Source: Brevibacterium permense
GTDB taxonomy: Bacteria; Actinomycetota; Actinomycetes; Actinomycetales; Brevibacteriaceae
Direction: 5' to 3'
Assembly: GCF_013280495.1 (NCBI RefSeq)
Contig: NZ_JABSSX010000003.1
Coordinates: forward strand, 248,001-312,000
Length of the DNA stretch: 64,000 nt
Part shown: one piece after another, positions 1 through 6,565 of the stretch
Position numbering within the stretch: position 1 is the stretch's first letter
Layout of the letters: each line of letters begins with the position of its first letter
The notes under the pieces: model-generated
Seen by the model: only the letters and a program-made list of their open reading frames with translations
Told to the model about the DNA's origin: nothing
Database searches by the model: none
Translations under genes and position numbers: made by a program

Positions 1-47
1 CCTAACGTGATGTGCCATCGAATGTGCAGTTAATGGACAATAGTGTT

Positions 48-1505
48 ATGCGTTTCATCTCGAACGACCCGAACACCGATCTCACCTACTCCGATGTCTT
101 CCTCGTGCCGAATTCGTCTGCGCTGACTTCGCGCTTCGACGTCGACCTCACGACGACCGATCCGACCTGGTCGACGACGCCGCTCGTGGCAGCGAATATG
201 ACCGCAGTGTCCGGTCGACGGATGGCGGAGACGATGGCACGTCGAGGCGGACTGGCGGTACTGCCCCAGGACATTCCGCTGACCGCCGCGCAGGAGACCA
301 TCGCCTGGGTCAAGAGCCGCGACCGGATCTTCGAATCCGCACTGCGCTTCTCGCCTGAGGACACAGTGCTCAACGCCCTGCACGTGCTGGCCAAGCGTCC
401 GCACGGCTTCGGCGTCGTCGCCGACGACGCGGGACGGCTCGAGGGCATCATCAATGCCGCGGATCTGCGCGGAGTCGATCGCTTCACCTCGGTGGCGGAG
501 CTGTTGAACTCCTCACCGCATGTCATCCGCGCCTCCGAGGTCTACTGGGAGGACGCTGCGCAGCTGGAGTCCCTCTTCGAATCGATGACGGAATCACGAG
601 CCGAGTTCGCCGCCGTCGTCGACGATGAGAACACGGTGCTCGGCAGCCTGACTCCGAAGTCGCTGCTGCGCTCGTCCATCTACACCCCCAATGTCGACGA
701 TCGGGGACGGCTGAAGATCGCCGTGGCCATCGGCGTCAACGGTGCCGCGGTCGAACGTGCCGCTGCGCTGGTCGAAGCCGGTGCGGACGTCCTCGTCGTC
801 GACACCGCCCATGGTCACCAGGTGAAGATGCTCGACACGCTGTCGGCGATCGCCGATGCCGAGCTCGGGGTGCCGATCGTGGCCGGAAACGTCGTCACCG
901 CCGAAGGAGTCCGCGACCTCGTCACTGCCGGCGCCGACATCGTCAAGGTCGGAGTCGGCCCGGGCGCCATGTGCACGACCCGGATGATGACCGCGGTCGG
1001 TCGTCCACAGTTCTCCGCAGTGCTCGAATGCGCCGAGGCGGCTCGCGAGCTGGGTGCCTACGTGTGGGCCGACGGCGGAGTCCGCTACCCCCGCGATGTC
1101 GCTCTGGCCCTGGCCGCCGGGGCCTCTCAGGTGATGGTCGGATCCTGGTTCGCCGGGACCCACGAGTCGCCCGGGGACCTGCTCGTCGACGGAGAGGGCC
1201 GGAAGTACAAGGAGAGCTTCGGCATGGCTTCGGCTCGGGCCGTGGCCAACCGGACCAGAGCGGAATCGGCCTTTGCGCGTGCTCGGAAGGGACTGTTCGA
1301 AGAGGGCATCTCTTCGTCGACCATGTACATCGACCCTGAATCTCCTGGGGTCGAGGACCTGATCGACGGCATCACTTCGGGCGTCCGCAGCTCCTGCACC
1401 TATGCCGGGGCCGGTGATCTCGGAGAATTCGCGCGTCTGGCCGCGGTCGGTGTCCAGAGCGCCGCCGGCTACGAAGAGGGCCGACCGCTGTCGGGAAGTT
1501 GGTAA
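48..1505 (+). CDS. guaB1: GuaB1-family IMP dehydrogenase/GMP reductase-like protein
   Basis: Purine-nucleotide enzyme of the IMPDH/GMP reductase superfamily, 485 residues from the ATG at 48. A (beta/alpha)8 barrel is interrupted by a CBS-domain pair at about residues 90-215. The catalytic loop GPGAMCTTR carries Cys309. The C-terminal region has the conserved [17 protein letters not shown] and [12 protein letters not shown] phosphate-site segments. A GTG at 12 would add 12 residues that do not look conserved; the family usually begins MRF-x(n)-DLTYSDV, which matches the ATG at 48. The mycobacterial GuaB1 homologue has been described as a GMP reductase rather than an IMP dehydrogenase, so annotation as plain guaB would be misleading. 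The following pair of CNNM membrane genes is the same neighbourhood as Rv1843c-Rv1842c-Rv1841c. No clear Shine-Dalgarno precedes 48. Confidence 0.9.
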   Translation: MRFISNDPNTDLTYSDVFLVPNSSALTSRFDVDLTTTDPTWSTTPLVAANMTAVSGRRMAETMARRGGLAVLPQDIPLTAAQETIAWVKSRDRIFESALRFSPEDTVLNALHVLAKRPHGFGVVADDAGRLEGIINAADLRGVDRFTSVAELLNSSPHVIRASEVYWEDAAQLESLFESMTESRAEFAAVVDDENTVLGSLTPKSLLRSSIYTPNVDDRGRLKIAVAIGVNGAAVERAAALVEAGADVLVVDTAHGHQVKMLDTLSAIADAELGVPIVAGNVVTAEGVRDLVTAGADIVKVGVGPGAMCTTRMMTAVGRPQFSAVLECAEAARELGAYVWADGGVRYPRDVALALAAGASQVMVGSWFAGTHESPGDLLVDGEGRKYKESFGMASARAVANRTRAESAFARARKGLFEEGISSSTMYIDPESPGVEDLIDGITSGVRSSCTYAGAGDLGEFARLAAVGVQSAAGYEEGRPLSGSW

Positions 1506-1514
1506 GATCTCCTC

Positions 1515-1637
1515 ATGCACAGTGACAGTCCCGGCCGGCGGGAAGCCGGCGCCCCAGATGACGACCCTCACCCCGCGAGGGTCTCAGACCTCACCTGCTC
1601 TGCTGAGCAGACAGCGAACGGCGGGGACAGTCACTGA
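1515..1637 (+). CDS. possible 40-codon upstream ORF coupled to the CNNM gene
   Basis: An open frame of 40 codons starts with ATG ten bases after the guaB1 stop, and its TGA overlaps the ATG of the next gene (TGATG). The peptide (MHSDSPGRREAG... ending NGGDSH) is polar and Pro/Asp/Gly-rich, with no membrane segment or recognisable motif. No convincing Shine-Dalgarno precedes it. It could be a translationally coupled leader, or simply the spacer in an open frame, which is easy at this GC content. No function is proposed. Confidence 0.2.
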   Translation: MHSDSPGRREAGAPDDDPHPARVSDLTCSAEQTANGGDSH

Positions 1638-2968
1638 TGGAATGGATACTCCTCGCCCTCGCACTGCTGCTCATCCTCGGCACCGGAGTCTTCGTCGCAG
1701 CCGAATTCTCGCTGCTGACGCTTGACCGCCATACAGCCGATAAGGCGGTTGAAGAAGGTGTCGTCGGCGCGAAGACGCTTCGGCGTTCGATGACCCACCT
1801 GTCCACCCAGCTCTCGGCAGCGCAGGTGGGCATCACGATCACCACTCTGCTCACCGGTTACCTCATGGAACCGTCCTTGGGCAGGCTGCTGGCGCCGCTG
1901 TTCGAGGCCTGGGGCGTCGGCCCCGGCCTCGCGGCCCCGCTGGCGCTGACCATCGCCCTCATCGTCTCCACCGTGGGATCGATGATCTTCGGAGAGCTCG
2001 TGCCGAAGAACCTCGCCATCGCTGTGCCGCTGGCGACCGGTCGCATCGCCGCACCGATCCAGTACGTCTTCTCGCTCGTCTTCAAACCCGTCATCGCCGT
2101 CCTCAACGGCACGGCGAACAAGATCCTGATGTCGATGGGCATCGAGCCGCAGGAAGAAGGTTCGGTGGGGCGTTCCCCGGAGGAGCTGACCTCACTCGTG
2201 AGGCACTCCGCCGAAGAGGGCGTGCTCGATGAGCAGACAGCAGGTCTGCTGGAGAGGACTCTGAGCTTCTCCGAACGCACCGCGGAAGACGTGATGACTC
2301 CGCGCACGCGCATGTCCACGGTGGACAAGGACACCACGGCTCGACAGATCATCGAACAGGCCCGGGACACCGGATTCTCCCGGTTTCCCGTGGCTGACGA
2401 GGACAAGGACCACATCGTCGGAGTCGTTCACGTCAAACAGGCCTTCGCCGTGCCTCCGAGCAACCGCGACGACGCCTACGCAGGAGGGCTGATGACCGAG
2501 GTTCGTGAGATCCCGGAGACGCAGCGCCTCGACCCGCTGCTCTTGGAGCTGCGCGCCACCGGCCTGCAGATGGCTGTGGTCGTCGATGAGTTCGGCGGCA
2601 CAGCCGGAGTGGTCACTCTCGAGGATGTCGTCGAGGAGCTCGTGGGCGAGGTCGCCGATGAGCATGATCGGATGCGCGTCGCGGCACGACCGGCTCGCGA
2701 CGGCTCCTGGATAGTGCCCGGTCAGCTGCGACCCGATGAGATCTCGTCGACGATCGGGGTCAACATCCCGGAGGACTCGGACTACGAGACTATGGCCGGA
2801 TTCGTCCTCAAGGAGCTCGGAAGGATCCCCGAACCGGGTGACGAGGTCTGCATGGAGGATGCCCGCATCGTGGTCGAACGGATGCATGGACGACGCATCG
2901 AACGCCTCCGGGTGGTGCTGCGCGCCGCCGACGCGGGGGGTTTCGAAACCGGAGGTGAGACTCGATGA
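1637..2968 (+). CDS. CNNM/HlyC-CorC family membrane protein with CBS pair
   Basis: Membrane protein of 443 residues. The N-terminal DUF21/CNNM transmembrane domain (about residues 1-190) has several hydrophobic helices and the conserved GELVPKNLA segment. A CBS-domain pair follows at about 210-340 (MTPRTRMSTVD, FPVADEDKDHIVGVV, GGTAGVVTLEDVVEELVGEV). The C-terminal CorC/HlyC transporter-associated domain occupies about 350-435. Such proteins are linked to Mg2+/Co2+ transport; older annotations call them hemolysins. The start ATG overlaps the stop of a short upstream frame, and the 3' end overlaps the next gene by ATGA, so this is the first of a coupled paralogous pair. Substrate is not evident from sequence. 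Confidence 0.9.
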   Translation: MEWILLALALLLILGTGVFVAAEFSLLTLDRHTADKAVEEGVVGAKTLRRSMTHLSTQLSAAQVGITITTLLTGYLMEPSLGRLLAPLFEAWGVGPGLAAPLALTIALIVSTVGSMIFGELVPKNLAIAVPLATGRIAAPIQYVFSLVFKPVIAVLNGTANKILMSMGIEPQEEGSVGRSPEELTSLVRHSAEEGVLDEQTAGLLERTLSFSERTAEDVMTPRTRMSTVDKDTTARQIIEQARDTGFSRFPVADEDKDHIVGVVHVKQAFAVPPSNRDDAYAGGLMTEVREIPETQRLDPLLLELRATGLQMAVVVDEFGGTAGVVTLEDVVEELVGEVADEHDRMRVAARPARDGSWIVPGQLRPDEISSTIGVNIPEDSDYETMAGFVLKELGRIPEPGDEVCMEDARIVVERMHGRRIERLRVVLRAADAGGFETGGETR

Positions 2969-4026
2969 GCGCCGATTGGTTCGGACTGGTCTGGCTGGTC
3001 GTTCTCCTGCTGGGCAACTCCTTCTTCGTCGCCGCCGAATTCGCGGTGGTCGCTGCCAAGCGATCACAGATCGAGCCGCGAGCGGCAGAAGGCTCCGCGG
3101 CGGCCAAGACCGCTCTCTATGCGATGGAGCACGTGTCACTGATGCTGGCGATCTGCCAGCTCGGCATCACTGTGTGCTCCCTGCTTCTGGGCAATGTGGC
3201 CGAACCGGCCATCCACCACCTGCTCGCCGGTCCCCTCGAGGGCCTGGGCATTCCCGCCGGACTGTCCTCGACGATCTCCTTCGTCCTGGCGCTCGGCGTC
3301 GTCACCTACCTGCACGTGGTCATCGGTGAGATGGTGCCGAAGAACCTGGCGCTGGCCGCCTCCGGCCAGGCCGTGATGCTGCTGGCGACACCGCTGGTGT
3401 TCCTGGCGCGGGTCTTCGGTTTCGTCATCCGCCCCCTCAACGGCCTGGCCAATGGGGTCCTCCACCTGTTCAAGATCGAGGCCCGTGACGAGGTCAATGA
3501 GGCCTATACGATCGAGCAGGTCGAATCGATCGTGGCCGAGTCGAAGCGCGAAGGACTGCTCAGTGATGACACAGGGCTGCTCAAGGGGGCCATCGAGTTC
3601 AGCGACAAGACTGCGTCCGACATCATGGTCCCGATGTCCGAACTCGTCACGATCTCGGACAAGGTGACCCCGAACGAGCTTGTGACCTTGGTCGGCAAGA
3701 CAGGCTTCTCCCGCTACTTCGTCGTCGGTGACGACGGGTATCCGCAGGACTACCTCCACATCAAGGATGTCCTCTACGCGGACACCGAAGAGGCCTTCGA
3801 CGCTCCGGTGCAGAGCAAGCGCTTCCGCCCCCTGTTCACGGTCACTGCCGATGACGAGGTCGAAGAGGCGCTGGCGCAGATGCAGAAGGCCGGAATCCAT
3901 GTCGCCCGCGTCATCGACTCGCAGGCGCAGGTCCTCGGCGTGCTGTTCCTCGAGGACGTGCTCGAAGAGCTCGTCGGCGAAGTCCAGGACGCGATGCAGC
4001 GGGGACGATTCGACTTCCGCCGCTGA
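2965..4026 (+). CDS. CNNM-family membrane protein with CBS pair, short form
   Basis: Paralogue of the preceding gene (353 residues), translationally coupled to it through an ATGA overlap. The CNNM membrane domain spans roughly residues 1-190 and contains GEMVPKNLALA. The CBS pair spans about 200-345 (IMVPMSELVTIS, FSRYFVVGDDGY, VLGVLFLEDVLEELVGEV). Unlike its partner it stops directly after the CBS pair and lacks the C-terminal CorC/HlyC domain. The long/short pairing is also seen next to mycobacterial guaB1 and suggests a heteromeric complex, which is inference. A long GC-rich inverted repeat just downstream probably ends the transcript. Confidence 0.9.
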   Translation: MSADWFGLVWLVVLLLGNSFFVAAEFAVVAAKRSQIEPRAAEGSAAAKTALYAMEHVSLMLAICQLGITVCSLLLGNVAEPAIHHLLAGPLEGLGIPAGLSSTISFVLALGVVTYLHVVIGEMVPKNLALAASGQAVMLLATPLVFLARVFGFVIRPLNGLANGVLHLFKIEARDEVNEAYTIEQVESIVAESKREGLLSDDTGLLKGAIEFSDKTASDIMVPMSELVTISDKVTPNELVTLVGKTGFSRYFVVGDDGYPQDYLHIKDVLYADTEEAFDAPVQSKRFRPLFTVTADDEVEEALAQMQKAGIHVARVIDSQAQVLGVLFLEDVLEELVGEVQDAMQRGRFDFRR

Positions 4027-4063
4027 GCATTCTGCGCCGGCCGATCCGCCCGGCTCACCCTTT

Positions 4064-4110
4064 CGCCTCGACGGCGGTCTCCTGATTGCGGGGAGGCCGC
4101 CGTCGAGGCG
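4064..4110 (+). terminator. strong hairpin after CNNM pair
   Basis: Perfect 14-bp arms CGCCTCGACGGCGG and CCGCCGTCGAGGCG, with further TCTCC/GGAGG-type pairing toward the loop, lie 38 bases after the stop. No T-run follows, as is common for actinobacterial hairpin terminators. Confidence 0.75.
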
Positions 4111-4285
4111 TCGCGTCCGCTCCCGGCGCTGTGGCGGTGTGCGGGGCCATGTGTTCGGCTGTCGGACAGCGTCTGTGCTCGTGGGAAGTGCCGCTCGATG
4201 CGGACTCCCAAAGGTGACCGACTGTGTAATGGTTCGTAACGAAACGGTGATTCAGGACACCTGGAGTAGGGCGCCTGTAGTGATC

Positions 4286-4321
4286 TGTGACCATGCATCG
4301 TCAGGAAATGTCCTGGTCACA
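4286..4321. promoter_or_regulatory. inverted repeats upstream of carboxypeptidase promoter
   Basis: An outer inverted repeat TGTGACCA (4286-4293) / TGGTCACA (4314-4321) encloses an inner one, CAGGA (4302-4306) / TCCTG (4311-4315). A separate small palindrome TTCGT-A-ACGAA sits at 4233-4243. All lie 20-110 bases upstream of the predicted -35 and outside any gene, so they are candidate regulator sites. The remainder of 4111-4340 shows no gene or RNA element I recognise. Confidence 0.45.
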
Positions 4322-4340
4322 CGCTGTGAATGAACTGAAG

Positions 4341-4369
4341 GTGACATTCTGTAACAATGTCGTTATAGT
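4341..4369 (+). promoter_or_regulatory. promoter of D,D-carboxypeptidase gene
   Basis: The -35 GTGACA (4341-4346), a 17-bp spacer and the -10 TATAGT (4364-4369) each match the housekeeping sigma consensus at five of six positions. Predicted transcription start is near 4376, giving a leader of about 67 nt. Confidence 0.7.
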
Positions 4370-4442
4370 GTTGTGACATCAGCTTTCGGGCGCCCGGCAG
4401 AGGGCTTCCACCGCACAATCTTCACCAACAGTATGGAGCACT

Positions 4443-5480
4443 ATGTCGAGTGAGCTCTCGACCGTCGAGGCGCCGCAGGTCCGCCGACGTGATCTGCGGA
4501 AGCAGAACGCCTCTTCGCAGGTTTCGACGATCAACTCTTCGCATCCCGTGACATCGCAGTCGCGGAACAGCGCATCCGCAGTCCTTTCACCTCGTCGCGC
4601 GGCGATGGCAGCCGAGGCCCGCGCAGCAGCGGGCTCACCGCGACGGGCAGCGATGGCCAAAGAGGCTTCTCGGCCGATGACCCCTGCGGGTCATACGTCG
4701 ACGCTGGCCGCGGCTGAGCTCGGCAACCGCGGTTCCGACGGTTCGCTGCTGCGCTCGGTCCGCCGCCGTCAGGTCACCACATTCTCCGCTCTGGCCACCG
4801 TCTCGGTCACCGGTACCGCCATCGCTGCCGTGATGGTCGCCGGCAACATGAGCGGCAACCAGGAAGTCAAGGTCGACGACACGGCCGCACAGTCCCAGCC
4901 ACGTGCGATCAACGCCGAATCGGTCTCCGCCGACATCAAGGTCGACGACGATGACAAGACCTCGATGACCATCGGCGCCCCGAGCGCCAAGCAGACCAAG
5001 GTCGACGCGGCATCTCGCGCGATCACGAAGACCGTTCTGCCCGGCTGTGACGAAGCAGCGCCGAAGGGCGAGGCGAGCAACGGCGAGCTGCCCGACGGAT
5101 GGCTGTGTGAGATCGGCGTGGGCAACCACAAGCTGCGCTCCGATGCGGCTGTGTCGTTCGCGAAGATGAACGCTGCCTTCAAGAAGGACACCGGCAAAGA
5201 CCTCGCAGTCACCGACTCCTACCGGTCGCTGGAATCACAGGTCTCCGTCGCCGCACGCAAGCCCGGCTTCGCAGCTCGTCCCGGAACCTCCAACCACGGT
5301 TGGGGCCTGGCACTGGACCTCGGCGCGGGAACGCAGAACGGAACCGGCCAGCAGTACGAATGGCTCGTCGCCAACGCTGAGAAGTTCGGGTGGGAGAATC
5401 CGGACTGGGCCAAGCGCAATTCCTATGAGCTCTGGCACTGGGAATATGTGCCCGGCCGCAAGGCTATGAAGGGTGCCTGA
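4443..5480 (+). CDS. membrane-anchored D-alanyl-D-alanine carboxypeptidase (VanY/M15B)
   Basis: Predicted extracytoplasmic peptidoglycan peptidase of 345 residues. The C-terminal M15B domain (about 195-345) carries the zinc/catalytic motifs SNHGWGLALD (His285, Asp292) and LWHWEY (His332, Glu334). One hydrophobic helix at about residues 110-133 should anchor it. Before that helix is an unusual 108-residue Ser/Ala/Arg-rich, probably disordered, presumably cytoplasmic tail containing two copies of SPRRAAMA. GGAG four bases before the ATG is the only ribosome site. It has its own consensus-like promoter and an intrinsic terminator, so it appears monocistronic. It could instead be called a generic M15 peptidase; the substrate is inferred from the family. 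Confidence 0.88.
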   Translation: MSSELSTVEAPQVRRRDLRKQNASSQVSTINSSHPVTSQSRNSASAVLSPRRAAMAAEARAAAGSPRRAAMAKEASRPMTPAGHTSTLAAAELGNRGSDGSLLRSVRRRQVTTFSALATVSVTGTAIAAVMVAGNMSGNQEVKVDDTAAQSQPRAINAESVSADIKVDDDDKTSMTIGAPSAKQTKVDAASRAITKTVLPGCDEAAPKGEASNGELPDGWLCEIGVGNHKLRSDAAVSFAKMNAAFKKDTGKDLAVTDSYRSLESQVSVAARKPGFAARPGTSNHGWGLALDLGAGTQNGTGQQYEWLVANAEKFGWENPDWAKRNSYELWHWEYVPGRKAMKGA

Positions 5481-5509
5481 TCTGCTCGAATATCGCTGAT
5501 CACAGCCCC

Positions 5510-5555
5510 ACGACACCGCGGGCAGTCCTCGGAGGACTGCTCGCGGTGTCGTTTT
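5510..5555 (+). terminator. rho-independent terminator of carboxypeptidase gene
   Basis: Long stem pairing ACGACACCGCG with CGCGGTGTCGT, with an inner GCAGTCC/GGACTGC stem, followed by TTTT. Ends the preceding gene 30 bases after its stop. Confidence 0.9.
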
Positions 5556-5583
5556 GGGAGGTGGTGCCCAACGGTGATAGAGT
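5554..5583 (+). promoter_or_regulatory. promoter of tRNA-Arg(CCG)
   Basis: -35 TTGGGA (5554-5559), 18-bp spacer, -10 TAGAGT (5578-5583), ending 10 bases before the mature tRNA. The -35 overlaps the last T residues of the upstream terminator, so the two transcription units abut. Confidence 0.55.
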
Positions 5584-5593
5584 TGCAACCGTT

Positions 5594-5669
5594 GCCCGCG
5601 TAGCTCAGTGGATAGAGCGTCTGCCTCCGGAGCAGAAGGTCGTAGGTTCGAATCCTGTCGCGGGCACCA
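5594..5669 (+). tRNA. tRNA-Arg (anticodon CCG), CCA encoded
   Basis: Complete cloverleaf. Acceptor GCCCGCG/CGCGGGC, D-stem GCTC/GAGC, anticodon stem TCTGC/GCAGA around loop CTCCGGA (anticodon CCG), T-arm with TTCGAAT. Discriminator A at 5666 and genomically encoded CCA at 5667-5669. It decodes CGG arginine codons. Confidence 0.97.
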
Positions 5670-5674
5670 CGATG

Positions 5675-5706
5675 CCGCCCATCTCAACTTCTGAGGTGGG
5701 CGGTTC
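5675..5706 (+). terminator. terminator after tRNA-Arg(CCG)
   Basis: CCGCCCATCTCA pairs with TGAGGTGGGCGG (one G-T pair), followed by TTCT, five bases after the encoded CCA. Confidence 0.8.
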
Positions 5707-5791
5707 TGCATAGGCGGTCCGAGTGGTCGGTGGTGCAGCCAGGATCTAAGGTAGTCGGAGTCGAGACCCAGACCGCGATGTGAGGCATACG

Positions 5792-6565
5792 ATGTCGGAA
5801 CCTGCTGAAGAACCCGTCCAGACCAGCGCGGGGGACGATGAGATCGTCCTCCGAGCGCAGGGACTGCGCAAGAGCTTCGGTCGCGGTGATACGGCAGTCG
5901 ACGCTCTCGACGACATCAGCGTCGACTTCGAATCGGGACGCTTCACCGCCATCATGGGGCCCTCCGGGTCCGGAAAATCGACGTTCATGCATGTGCTTGC
6001 CGGGCTCGACCGTGTCGATTCGGGTTCGATCATCATGCGGGGCCAGGACATCACCCGTCTCAACGACCGGCAGCTGACTCAGCTGCGGCGTGACCGCGTG
6101 GGCTTCATCTTCCAGGCCTTCAACCTCGTCCCGACGCTGAGCGCTGAACAGAACATCGAACTGCCGGTCTCACTGGCCCGGAAGAAGATCGATCGCCAGT
6201 GGAAGGCCGAAGTGGTCGAACGCCTCGAACTCGGCGATCGTCTGCAGCATCGTCCGCACGAGCTCTCCGGCGGTCAGCAGCAGAGAGTCGCCGTGGCCCG
6301 GGCTCTGCTGACGCGGCCGGATGTCATCTTCGCCGACGAGCCCACAGGAAACCTCGACTCCCACGCCGGAGCGGAGGTCCTGTCCCTGCTCGGTCGGGCC
6401 ACGACCCTGTACGGGCAGACGATCATCATGGTCACCCACGACCCCGTCGCGGCATCTCACGCCGGGCGGGTCGTCCTGCTCAAGGACGGGCGAGCCACGG
6501 GTGAAGTCCGTCAGCCGACGCGAGAGAGCGTGGTCACGGCGCTGAGTGAACTGAGTTCTCTGTGA
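5792..6565 (+). CDS. ABC transporter ATP-binding protein, MacB/LolD type
   Basis: Cytoplasmic ATPase of a type-VII (MacB/LolD/FtsE-like) ABC system, 257 residues. It has Walker A GPSGSGKS (56-63), a Q-loop in FIFQAFNLVPTL, the signature LSGGQQQRVAVARAL, Walker B VIFADEPTGNLDS and the H-loop MVTHDP. The ATG at 5792 is preferred over the GTG at 5780 because GAGG lies six bases upstream of it. It overlaps the permease gene by four bases (GTGA), so the two are translationally coupled and form one transporter. Family members use ATP hydrolysis for mechanotransmission rather than classical import. No substrate clue is nearby. Confidence 0.93.
   Translation: MSEPAEEPVQTSAGDDEIVLRAQGLRKSFGRGDTAVDALDDISVDFESGRFTAIMGPSGSGKSTFMHVLAGLDRVDSGSIIMRGQDITRLNDRQLTQLRRDRVGFIFQAFNLVPTLSAEQNIELPVSLARKKIDRQWKAEVVERLELGDRLQHRPHELSGGQQQRVAVARALLTRPDVIFADEPTGNLDSHAGAEVLSLLGRATTLYGQTIIMVTHDPVAASHAGRVVLLKDGRATGEVRQPTRESVVTALSELSSL

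Noticed and set aside
4027..4442. possible c-di-AMP (ydaO-type) riboswitch before the wall hydrolase gene
   Set aside because: Such riboswitches often precede actinobacterial wall hydrolases, but the conserved core is not seen and most of the gap lies upstream of the predicted promoter.
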